Source of the DNA: Lentisalinibacter salinarum
GTDB taxonomy: Bacteria > Pseudomonadota > Gammaproteobacteria > Steroidobacterales > Woeseiaceae
Length of the DNA stretch: 64,000 bases
Assembly (NCBI RefSeq): GCF_040706555.1
Contig: NZ_JAPDRH010000002.1
Coordinates: 930,001-994,000, forward strand
Direction: 5' to 3'
Positions 8,647-16,725 of this stretch are shown here, in pieces. A model generated the notes under the pieces. It ran no database searches. It was not told where the DNA came from and saw nothing but the letters and a program-made list of their open reading frames with translations. The position numbers and the translations under genes are program-made. Within the stretch, counting starts at the first letter, position 1, and each line of letters opens with the position of its first letter.

Positions 8647-10826
8647 AGGGCGGCTTCGGCTCGTTCGCGCACGTAGTGTCTCAGCGACTCCAGTTGTGCG
8701 TCGGTGAGGTCGGCGAAGCGGGGCATGCCGTTGTCGACCAGGGCGCCGCCGCGGACGATGCGGTCGAACGCTTCGGCGTCCAGCACCACCGGCGATGCCC
8801 TCAGGTCCGGTGCCGCGCCGCCGGCGATGGCCTCCATGCCGTGGCAGGCCCAGCAGTAGCCGTCGATCTGCCCGCGCTCGAACAGTTGCTTGCCCGCCTC
8901 GGCCATCGTGGCGTCCACCACGAAGTCGGCGGCGATGGGCTGGGGCACCACGGGCGGCGGCTGGGCCGGCATCTTTGCGGTGCCGTCCAGTGAGAAGGTG
9001 ATGAGCCTTCGCGTGTGGGCCCGGTATGACCAGCCGAGGTCGGCCACGTCCTGGCCGCCGAGGGCGCTCCAGCCGCCGCCGAAACCCACCAGCAGCGAGA
9101 CGTACTGCTTGCCTTCGATGGCGTAAGTGATGGGCGGCGCCGAGATGCCGAGGCCGGCGTCGAAGGACCAGCGCACATCGCCGGTGCGCGCGTCGTAGGC
9201 GATGAACCTGCCGTCCGCGCGGCCCTGGAACACGAGGTTGCCGGCGGTGGTGAGCGTGCCCGCGCTCCAGAAGTTGTCCTGGGGGATCTCCCAGACGGCC
9301 TTCTGCGCCACCGGGTCCCACGCCTGCAGCGATGCGGGGTAGTCCCTGGGCTGGTCTTCCGGCCAGGTGATGGTCGTGCCGATGCCGCCCGAGAAGGCTT
9401 CGGCCTTGAAGTTCTCGCGGTCGATGTCCTCGTCGCCCAGACCGAGCTTCATGTGCAGCGTGGGGAGGTAGACGAGCCCGGTGTCCGGGTTGTACGACAT
9501 CGCGTGCCAGCTGTGCGCGCCCCAGGGGCCGGGCATGACGTCGTAGCGGTCTTCCTCGTAGCGCGCGCCCTCCGCCTCCACCGGGCGGCCGGTCTCCGGG
9601 TCCACGTGGGTGGCCCAGTTGACGTCGGCGAAGGGTTCGGCGGAGACGAGTTTGCCGGTGGCCCGGTCGATGACGTAGAAGAAGCCGTTCTTGGGCGCAT
9701 GCATCAGCGCCTTCACCTCCTCGCCGTCGATGGTGAGGTCCGCCAGCACGATGTCCATGTTGGAGTTGTAGTCCCAGGTGTCGCCCGGCACGGTCTGGTA
9801 GTGCCAGCGGTACTCGCCGGTGTCCGGGTCGAGTGCGACGACCGAGCACAGGAACAGGTTGTCGCCGCCGCCGGGGCTGCGGATGCTGCGGTTCCAGGGC
9901 GCGCCATTCCCGGTGCCGATGTAGACGGCGTCGAACTCCGGGTCGTAGGTGAAGCCGTGCCAGGCGTTGCCGCCGCCGCCGTGCTTCCACCACTCGCCGG
10001 TCCAGGTCTCGGCCGCCATCTCCATGGCCGCGTTCTCGAAGCCGTCCGCCGGGTTGCCGGGCACGATCCAGAACTTCCACGCCTCTTCGCCGGTCTCGGC
10101 ATCGTAGGCCGTCACGAAACCCCGGTTCGGGCCGTTCTCCGTGCCGCCATTGCCGATGAGCACCTTGCCCTTGAACGCCTTCGGCGCGCCGGTGATGTAC
10201 AGCGGGGCGTCTACCGGGAACGTGCGCACCGACCAGACGGGTTCGCCGGTCTTCGCGTCGATGGCGATCAGCCGGCCGTCCCAGGTGGCGGTGTAGACCT
10301 TGTCGCCGTAGAAGGTGAGGCCGCGGTTATGCACGAAGCCGGCCTGGCGCTTGCCGGCCAGGGCCTTGCCCACCTCCGGGTCGAACTGCCACAGCAACTC
10401 GCCGGTGACCGGGTCCACGGCGCGGACCACATTCATGGTGCCGGTGAAGTACATGATGCCGTCGACCACCAGCGGCGTGGAGACCAGGCCGACGTCGCGG
10501 GGGAGGTCGAGATACCAGTCCACCTTCAGCTCGCCGACGTTGCTGACGTCGATGTCCGTGAGCGGGCTGTAGCGGCGTTCGTAGTGGGTGCCGCCGTAGG
10601 CGGCCCATTGTGCAGTATTGGATTCGTCGGAGAGGGCGGCGTCGGTGACGGCGGGTTTCGCGGGCGCGGCGGTGGCCGGAGCGGTGGCCGTCGGCGTGGT
10701 CCCGGCGATCGGCGTATCCGCCGGCTCCGGCGACTGCTTCGAGCAGCCGGCGGCCAGCAGCGCCGCCGTCAGAATGGCCGGCAGCGCAAAGCGCCGGGAC
10801 GGAGCCCTGATTCTTGTGGTTGTCAT
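8643..10826 (-). CDS. PQQ-dependent dehydrogenase with C-terminal cytochrome c domain (lipoprotein)
   Basis: A 727-residue quinohaemoprotein: lipobox LLAAGC (Cys28), an eight-bladed propeller of W-motifs (for example DPVTGELLWQF, DAETGEEAWKF), and a C-terminal haem domain with CWACH (658-662) and axial Met near 701 (GMPRF). The catalytic Asp is in TWDYN (Asp352) and the metal-site Asn in GTGNGAPWN. Such enzymes oxidise alcohols or sugars in the periplasm and pass electrons to the respiratory chain. The vicinal Cys-Cys of methanol/ethanol dehydrogenases is absent (QAGFVHNRG at that site). Asn, not Asp, at +2 from the catalytic Asp argues against lanthanide dependence. It follows the GH3 gene by 63 bp. 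Confidence 0.88.
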   Translation of the reverse strand: MTTTRIRAPSRRFALPAILTAALLAAGCSKQSPEPADTPIAGTTPTATAPATAAPAKPAVTDAALSDESNTAQWAAYGGTHYERRYSPLTDIDVSNVGELKVDWYLDLPRDVGLVSTPLVVDGIMYFTGTMNVVRAVDPVTGELLWQFDPEVGKALAGKRQAGFVHNRGLTFYGDKVYTATWDGRLIAIDAKTGEPVWSVRTFPVDAPLYITGAPKAFKGKVLIGNGGTENGPNRGFVTAYDAETGEEAWKFWIVPGNPADGFENAAMEMAAETWTGEWWKHGGGGNAWHGFTYDPEFDAVYIGTGNGAPWNRSIRSPGGGDNLFLCSVVALDPDTGEYRWHYQTVPGDTWDYNSNMDIVLADLTIDGEEVKALMHAPKNGFFYVIDRATGKLVSAEPFADVNWATHVDPETGRPVEAEGARYEEDRYDVMPGPWGAHSWHAMSYNPDTGLVYLPTLHMKLGLGDEDIDRENFKAEAFSGGIGTTITWPEDQPRDYPASLQAWDPVAQKAVWEIPQDNFWSAGTLTTAGNLVFQGRADGRFIAYDARTGDVRWSFDAGLGISAPPITYAIEGKQYVSLLVGFGGGWSALGGQDVADLGWSYRAHTRRLITFSLDGTAKMPAQPPPVVPQPIAADFVVDATMAEAGKQLFERGQIDGYCWACHGMEAIAGGAAPDLRASPVVLDAEAFDRIVRGGALVDNGMPRFADLTDAQLESLRHYVRERAEAAL

Positions 10827-10889
10827 CGCCTGCTCCCCTGCGCTTTAGCGACTGGTCAGCATTATGACCAAGAGGCGGCAGGAAAGCGA

Positions 10890-12761
10890 TTACGGGATCG
10901 GGTCGTAGCCCAACCCGAATCCGTAGGGGAACAGCGGGTCGTAGTCCTCGTCACCGACATTGAGGGGAATCTGGTCGGCGCTCCGCGGCCAGGAGAAACC
11001 GAGTCTGCCTTTGAAGCCGTAGTCGCCGAACAGCACCTCGGCGATGCCCTCGCCTTCCGAGCCAGGCAGCCAGGCGGCGACGAAGGCGGCCGAACGCTCG
11101 AGCTCCTCGTTCACCAGCAGCGGGCGGCCGGAGACCAGCACCGCGACCACCTTCGTGCCCTGCGCGTGGTAGGCGCGGATGAGGTCGCGCTGCTCGTCGG
11201 TCAGCACCAGCACCTCCGCCTCGCGGTCGCCGATGCCCTCAGCATAGGGCTCCTCGCCCACAATCACGATGGCCACGTCGGCGCCGTCGATCACGCCGTT
11301 GGCGCCGGCGTCGATCACCCGCTCCGCGCCGATGACCTTGCGGATGCCGTCGATGATGCTGGTGGCGCCTTCCACCGGCCGGGCGGCGTGGCCATACAGA
11401 TCCTCGTGGGCACCCTGCCATTTCTTGGTCCAGCCGCCGCTCTGGAAGGCCACGTTGTCGGCGTGGCTGCCGGCGACGATGACATTGCCGTCTTTCGGCA
11501 GCGGCAGGATGCCGCCCTCGTTCTTCAGCAGCACCAGCGACTCGCGCACCGCCTGGCGGGCTACCGTGCGGTGAGCGTCGGACCCCATGGCGTCCGCCAG
11601 GGCGTCCGAGCTGTACGGCCGCTCGAACAGGCCGAGCCGCAACTTCAGGCGCAGGATACGGGTGACGGCATCGTCGATGCGGGACATCGGCACCTCGCCC
11701 TCCTCGACCAGACGCACGATCTCGGGGATGCCCTCTTTCCACGACTGAACCAGCATGAACATGTCGATGCCGGCCAGGAGCGACTCCTTCATGGTGAGGT
11801 TGCCGAGGCTGACCCCTTCCCAGTCGGTGAGCACCACGCCGTCGAAGCCGAGCTCGTCCTTCAGCAGGTCCGTCAGCAGCGCCTTCGAGCCGTGGATCTT
11901 CTCGCCGTTCAGGGAGCTGAAGGACGCCATGACCGAGACCGCGCCGCTCTCGATGGCGTCGATATAACCCGGCAGGTGGACAGTACGCAGTTCTTCTTCC
12001 GTGATGACGGCATTGCCACGGTCCACACCGCCCTCGGTCGCGCCCTCGGCGACGAAGTGCTTGGCGGTGGCGCCGACGTGTTCCTCCGCGGTGAGGTCGT
12101 CGCCCTGGTAGCCCTCGATCAGCGGGCTCGCGAACAGCACCTGCAGCTCCGCGGTCTCACCGAAAGCCTCGTAGGTGCGGCCCCAGCGGATGTCCCGCGC
12201 CACCGCGATGGTGGGCGCGAAGGTCCAGCGGATGCCGGTGGCGGCGAGCTCCCGCGCGGTGACCTCGGCCAGGCGCTTCGCCAGTGCCGGGTTACGGGTG
12301 GCGCCGATGCCGATGTTGTGCGGCAGGATGGTGGCCGGGCCGTCGAAATACGCATGCCCGTGCACTGCGTCGATGCCCGCCACGATCGGGATACGGGTGC
12401 GGGTGGCGAGCGCGGCACGCTGGTAGGCGTCGAACATCTCGCGCCAGGCCTCCGTGGTGCCGAGGTCGCCTTCCGGGACGGTGCTGATGATGGAGCCGAG
12501 GCCGTATTCCCGCACGTCTTCCGGCGTGGCCGTGGAGACATCCGCCTGCACCATCTGGCCGGCCTTCTCGGCCAGGGTCATGGCGGCGACCACGGCGGGG
12601 ATGTCAGCCTCGGTGCGCAACGTATGCGGCCACTGGCCGGCCGGGACGCCCGGCACGGCGGCCGGCGTGGCCGTGCAGGCCGGCAGGGCCAGCACGGCCA
12701 GGGCCAGGAACGTCAACCGACTGCGCGGGCGCGGCGAACCCGTCAGTCCCAGAACTTCCAC
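10890..12761 (-). CDS. Glycoside hydrolase family 3 (beta-glucosidase-type), lipoprotein
   Basis: A 623-residue enzyme with a lipoprotein signal (LALPAC, Cys29), a GH3 N-terminal barrel (DAVHGHAYF 131-139, GATAKHFVAEG 230-240, nucleophile Asp313 in VVLTDWEGVS) and a GH3 C-terminal domain (about 400-620; VLLKNEGGILPLPKDG). The subgroup resembles ExoP/1,3-1,4-beta-glucan exohydrolases of marine gammaproteobacteria. It releases glucose from beta-glucans or oligosaccharides, here at the outer-membrane or periplasmic face. The GTG start overlaps the preceding gene by 19 bp, so expression is coupled. It is third in a leftward set with a CBM11-like protein and a PQQ dehydrogenase. Confidence 0.92.
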   Translation of the reverse strand: MEVLGLTGSPRPRSRLTFLALAVLALPACTATPAAVPGVPAGQWPHTLRTEADIPAVVAAMTLAEKAGQMVQADVSTATPEDVREYGLGSIISTVPEGDLGTTEAWREMFDAYQRAALATRTRIPIVAGIDAVHGHAYFDGPATILPHNIGIGATRNPALAKRLAEVTARELAATGIRWTFAPTIAVARDIRWGRTYEAFGETAELQVLFASPLIEGYQGDDLTAEEHVGATAKHFVAEGATEGGVDRGNAVITEEELRTVHLPGYIDAIESGAVSVMASFSSLNGEKIHGSKALLTDLLKDELGFDGVVLTDWEGVSLGNLTMKESLLAGIDMFMLVQSWKEGIPEIVRLVEEGEVPMSRIDDAVTRILRLKLRLGLFERPYSSDALADAMGSDAHRTVARQAVRESLVLLKNEGGILPLPKDGNVIVAGSHADNVAFQSGGWTKKWQGAHEDLYGHAARPVEGATSIIDGIRKVIGAERVIDAGANGVIDGADVAIVIVGEEPYAEGIGDREAEVLVLTDEQRDLIRAYHAQGTKVVAVLVSGRPLLVNEELERSAAFVAAWLPGSEGEGIAEVLFGDYGFKGRLGFSWPRSADQIPLNVGDEDYDPLFPYGFGLGYDPIP

Positions 12762-13219
12762 CAGGGCTTCTTGCCTTTCTGCGCCTGGTCGTCTTCGGCG
12801 TCCTCGTCGTCGGCAGCTTCGTCGCCTGCTTCAGCACCTTCGCCCCGCCCTTCGCCCCGCCCTTCGCGATACTCCTCCATCACCTGCTTGCGCTCGTCGC
12901 GGCGCTCGCGCATCTGCTGGCCCTGCTCGCTGCCTTTGCCCGCGGCCTTGCCCTTGCCCTCGGCGGCCTCGCCGTACTCGCGGGCGCGCTCCTCGCTCAT
13001 CTCCCGGCTCATCTCCTCGGTGCGCTCGCGCTCGCGCTCCAGTTCTCCGCGCTGCTCGCCCAGCTCGGCCTCGGTGCGTTCGCGCTCTGCCTCGACCTTC
13101 TCCTTCGCCTTGGCGGCCTTGCCCGGCTTGTCTTCCGGCGGGCCCTGCTGTGCGAGGGCCGGGGTGGCGGCCAGAGCGAGGCCGAGGAGGATGCTCGTTA
13201 CGATGATCTGTGTCTTCAT
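12743..13219 (-). CDS. Small exported, highly charged coiled-coil protein
   Basis: A 158-residue protein with a signal peptide (MKTQIIVTSILLGLALAATP, cut after ALA) followed by about 120 residues of Glu/Arg/Lys heptads (KEKVEAERERTEAELGEQ), a Gly/Glu-Arg stretch and an acidic run, then the hydrophobic-aromatic tail KKPWWKFWD. No family is recognised. It has a GAGGGAA ribosome site and lies between the CBM11-like gene (9 bp before it) and the GH3 gene (overlapping its end), so the three are almost certainly co-transcribed. It might be a periplasmic spacer or scaffold; that is inference. Confidence 0.7.
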   Translation of the reverse strand: MKTQIIVTSILLGLALAATPALAQQGPPEDKPGKAAKAKEKVEAERERTEAELGEQRGELERERERTEEMSREMSEERAREYGEAAEGKGKAAGKGSEQGQQMRERRDERKQVMEEYREGRGEGRGEGAEAGDEAADDEDAEDDQAQKGKKPWWKFWD

Positions 13220-13228
13220 GGAGTTCCC

Positions 13229-14905
13229 TCAGGTTCCCAGTTTCTCAATTTGCCGCAAGGCCAGTTGGTAGTCTCTCTCCAGCCGCGGATTCTCCGGATC
13301 GCTCTCCATCGCCATGCGGTAATAGCGTAACGCGGCTTCCCAGTCGCCGCGATCGATGGAGGTGACGGCGAAACCCCAGAGCGCCAGCGCGTTGTCCGGG
13401 TCGAGCAGCCAGGCCTGATTGAAGCGGCGGATGGCCTGCGCCTTGTCGCCGGTGTAGAACACGTTCCAGGCGTTCTTCGCCGCCACTTCGGCGGCCGCCT
13501 CACGGGAGCGCCCGCCTGCCGTCATCATACGGATGTATGCCTCGTCCGCGCGTCTCTGCTGCTCTGTCTTCTCATGCAGACCATACATCGGTACCTCGTT
13601 GACGGGATACCCTGCCGCCGTGGACGGCGGGGATGACTCGGGCCGCAGCAGCGAGAAGTCGTCCAGGTAGAAGGTCACGGGACCATCCGTCGCCGTCGTG
13701 CCGATGGCCCAGCCGTGCACTGCGTCGAGGCCCAGGCCGTCGTTCGGGGCGCCGTTGCCGGTTTCCTTGCGGACGAAGGCTTCGAAGGGGATGACGACGC
13801 GGCGCCAGCCGGCGACGTCGTCCGCGAAGTAGAACACGTAGCGCTCCGCCGTATCGCCGGCGATGTCCGGCCGGCGGTTGTCGATGATATCGACGAAGAA
13901 GCCGGTGCCGCTGCCGTGCCCGTACAGGCGGAAGCTGATGCCCTCGAAGCCGCGCCAGTCGTAGGGGACCCAGAGCGCCGTCTCGTCGTCCTCGTACAGG
14001 AAGAAGTGCGCGAACCCGGACCAGTTCTGCACGTCCATGTCGAGTCGCAGCACCCGGTTTCCTGCTGCGGCTTCCGACAGTGGCGGATAGGCCGCCGTGG
14101 CGGAGAACTCCACGCTGCTGACGCCGTCGCTGAAGGTGACATAGCCGACCGCTACGCCGTCCCCGGTCACCGTGGTCGGCACCGACGTCTCGAAGTCATC
14201 GAATACGACGGTCTCGAATTGCCTGTCGGCGAAGGCGGCCAGCCGGCTCATCTTGTCCCGCTGCAGCTCAATGTTGGCCAGCAGCGCCCGGACCGCGGCA
14301 GCCGTGGCTCTCGACACCATGGCCACACGCTCGGCCTCCGTTTCGTCTTCCGTGGCGAGCCCCGCCTCGGCGAATGCCCGGTGATGGGAATTGAGCAGGA
14401 ACGACATCGCGTTATTGCCCGCGGCATCTAGCACGTAACACTCGATCCCGAAGATCCAGTCATCGCTCACCGGCAGCAGGAACTCCAGTACCAGGTGGTA
14501 CCGCGCCTCCGTCTGCCCGCGACGGACGACATCGGCGATTCGTGGCATGTCCGCCTGGAATATCTCCCACTGGGACGCATGGAGTATCCGGCCGAGGTCG
14601 ATGCGCTTGTTGCGCCGGATTGCCGATATCCCGGCTGCCTCCAGCTGCTCGATGGCCTCCGCCTGGGACCGGTACGAGACGGCCGTCCTGTCCGCGCGGC
14701 GAACCAGGGTCGGGTAGACGGCGATGGTGGCGGTATCGAGCGCCTCGACGAAGGCGGCTGCCTGCGGCGAGTCGGGCCGGAAGCCCGGGACGTCGAGCAG
14801 CTGCTCCGGTTCATGGGCCGACAGCGGGGATGTAGCCGCTGCCAGGGCGAGTGCGGCGGTTATGACTTGCGCTCTCCGCCAGCGCTTCGGGATGCCTTGG
14901 AACAC
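13229..14905 (-). CDS. Exported protein with CBM11-like domain and C-terminal TPR
   Basis: A 558-residue protein: N-terminal signal (MFQGIPKRWRRAQ then a hydrophobic run to PLSA), an uncharacterised domain to about 225, a jelly-roll segment from about 232 to 412 (TVVFDDFETSV, WVPYDWRGFEGISFRLYG, PVTFYLDDFSLL) like carbohydrate-binding module 11/CIA30, and a TPR pair at the end (AIRRFNQAWLLDPDNALALW, ALRYYRMAMESDPENPRL). CBM11 modules bind beta-1,4/1,3-glucans. As first gene of the leftward set with GH3, it may capture glucan or assemble the complex. The full architecture is not one I know by name. Confidence 0.75.
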   Translation of the reverse strand: MFQGIPKRWRRAQVITAALALAAATSPLSAHEPEQLLDVPGFRPDSPQAAAFVEALDTATIAVYPTLVRRADRTAVSYRSQAEAIEQLEAAGISAIRRNKRIDLGRILHASQWEIFQADMPRIADVVRRGQTEARYHLVLEFLLPVSDDWIFGIECYVLDAAGNNAMSFLLNSHHRAFAEAGLATEDETEAERVAMVSRATAAAVRALLANIELQRDKMSRLAAFADRQFETVVFDDFETSVPTTVTGDGVAVGYVTFSDGVSSVEFSATAAYPPLSEAAAGNRVLRLDMDVQNWSGFAHFFLYEDDETALWVPYDWRGFEGISFRLYGHGSGTGFFVDIIDNRRPDIAGDTAERYVFYFADDVAGWRRVVIPFEAFVRKETGNGAPNDGLGLDAVHGWAIGTTATDGPVTFYLDDFSLLRPESSPPSTAAGYPVNEVPMYGLHEKTEQQRRADEAYIRMMTAGGRSREAAAEVAAKNAWNVFYTGDKAQAIRRFNQAWLLDPDNALALWGFAVTSIDRGDWEAALRYYRMAMESDPENPRLERDYQLALRQIEKLGT

Positions 14906-15087
14906 GTTTGTCTCCCGGTGGCGGAGCCGGCCGGACTGGCCGGCCTCTCTACGGTTCTCATGGTGGCGCTGCCGGGCCCATTAAATAGGTACTTGCCGCC
15001 GGCGGCGGCTGCGCGGTCAGGCATTGCCTGCCGGGGATTGGTGTAGAGTTGGCCCGTGCGTCAGGCCGCAGGAGGCTGCACCGAGAC

Positions 15088-16725
15088 ATGACCATGACCG
15101 GAACCTGTAACCGAGCGCTGGTCGGGCTCGTATTGACCGCGCTGTCCCTGTGCGCGAGCGCCGCCCCGACCACCCCCGACCACATCCGCAACTATCTCGA
15201 AGGCCTGGATGCCGGCGACTTCCCGACGGCCGGCGGTCAGACCCTGCTCGAACCGGAGCTGCTCAGCCGGGTGTACCGTTCGCGGGACCACGCGACGATC
15301 TGGCTGGACGGCGGACCGCTGGCGGGCCAGGCGCCGCAGCTGCTGACCGCCATCGGCGAGTCCGTCGGTCACGGCTTCAATGCCGAGCGCTATCACCGCT
15401 CCACGATCGAGCAGCTGATGCAGGCGGGCGATGCGTCCTCCCGCCTCGCGCTCGAGCTGCTGATGACCGATGCATTCCTGGCGCAGGCGCTGCACCGCGG
15501 CCGCGGCGCCGTGTTCCCGCCGAACCTGGATGCCGACTGGCAGCTGCCCCAAGCCGAAGTCGACGCGGCCGCCTTGCTGCTGGAGATGGCCGGCACGGGC
15601 GGCGACGTGGCCGCGCGTCTCGCGGCGCTTTGGCCGGTGGATCCGGAGTACGCCGCTCTGGTTCGCCGGCGCGCCGAGATCGCCGCCACCGGCGACGAGA
15701 TGACCGCCCGGGTGGCACCCGGCCCGCTGCTGCGGCCGGGCCAGTCGAGCGACCGCGTCATCATGCTGAAACAGCGGCTCATGGGCCCCGGCGACTACAC
15801 GCCCGAATACGACGCCGACCTCGCGCGCGAGGTGAAGGCCTTCCAGCTGGCGGCGGGGCTGGAGCCGGACGGGCTGGTGGGCGAAGGCACCCTCGAGGTG
15901 CTGAACGCGACGCGCAGTTCCTGGATCGACCGCATCGACGCCAATCTCGAACGCTGGCGCTGGCTGCCGCGCGCGACGCCGCAGACCTACATCCGGGTGA
16001 ATATCGCGTCCTACCGGCTGCGCGCGATCGAGAACGGCGAGACCACGCTGGCCATGAACGTGATCGTCGGCAAGCCCTACCGGCGCACACCGGTGTTCAC
16101 CGAGACCATGAAGTACCTGGTGTTCAACCCGTACTGGAACGTGCCGTTCAGCATCGCCACCAAGGATAAGCTGCCGCTGCTGAAGGCGGATGCGGCGGCC
16201 GAGGCGGCGAAGGGCTTCGATGCCAAGCCGCGCGGCAGCGAGGTGTTCGTGCCGGTGGATGCCATCGACTGGACGGACGTCACCCGGCGCGGCTTCGACT
16301 ACCTGCTGCGCCAGCGCCCCGGACCGCAGAACGCGCTGGGGCAGATCAAGTTCATGCTGCCGAACCCTTATGCCGTGTACCTGCACGACACGCCCAGCCG
16401 GGAGCTGTTCGCCAAACAGGAACGGAGCTTCTCCTCCGGCTGCGTGCGGCTGGAACGGCCGACGGCGCTCGCGCAGTGGCTGCTCGCGCACGACGGCCAC
16501 CGCGATGCCGGCCGGGTGGACCAGCTGATCGCCTCGGCAGAGACCACCACCATCTACCTGAGGAAGCCCGTGCCGGTGTACATCGTGTACTTCACGGCGT
16601 TCCTCGACGACGATGGCCACTTCGCCTTCCGGCGGGACATCTACGAGCGGGATCGGGCGATCGTGGAGGCGCTGCGGGCCTCCGGCGCGGACGACGCGAA
16701 CGGCGGCGGTAGCCCGATTCAGTGA
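15088..16725 (+). CDS. L,D-transpeptidase of the YcbB/LdtD type
   Basis: A 545-residue exported protein: signal peptide, scaffold domain, a peptidoglycan-binding helix region (DLAREVKAFQLAAGLEPDGL) and a YkuD catalytic domain with SSGCVRLERP (Cys452 nucleophile) and the conserved YLHDTPS histidine (about 433). It makes 3-3 crosslinks in peptidoglycan. The ATG follows an AGGAGG site at 13 bases; an upstream GTG frame extension lacks a signal. Length and domain order match LdtD-like enzymes. It converges with the SbcC-like gene, the two ends overlapping by 7 bp. Confidence 0.9.
   Translation: MTMTGTCNRALVGLVLTALSLCASAAPTTPDHIRNYLEGLDAGDFPTAGGQTLLEPELLSRVYRSRDHATIWLDGGPLAGQAPQLLTAIGESVGHGFNAERYHRSTIEQLMQAGDASSRLALELLMTDAFLAQALHRGRGAVFPPNLDADWQLPQAEVDAAALLLEMAGTGGDVAARLAALWPVDPEYAALVRRRAEIAATGDEMTARVAPGPLLRPGQSSDRVIMLKQRLMGPGDYTPEYDADLAREVKAFQLAAGLEPDGLVGEGTLEVLNATRSSWIDRIDANLERWRWLPRATPQTYIRVNIASYRLRAIENGETTLAMNVIVGKPYRRTPVFTETMKYLVFNPYWNVPFSIATKDKLPLLKADAAAEAAKGFDAKPRGSEVFVPVDAIDWTDVTRRGFDYLLRQRPGPQNALGQIKFMLPNPYAVYLHDTPSRELFAKQERSFSSGCVRLERPTALAQWLLAHDGHRDAGRVDQLIASAETTTIYLRKPVPVYIVYFTAFLDDDGHFAFRRDIYERDRAIVEALRASGADDANGGGSPIQ

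Noticed and set aside
9453..13271. A 1272-codon open frame on the plus strand
   Set aside because: It runs opposite the PQQ dehydrogenase, GH3 and charged-protein genes, which carry clear motifs; its translation is low-complexity and results from high-GC codon bias.
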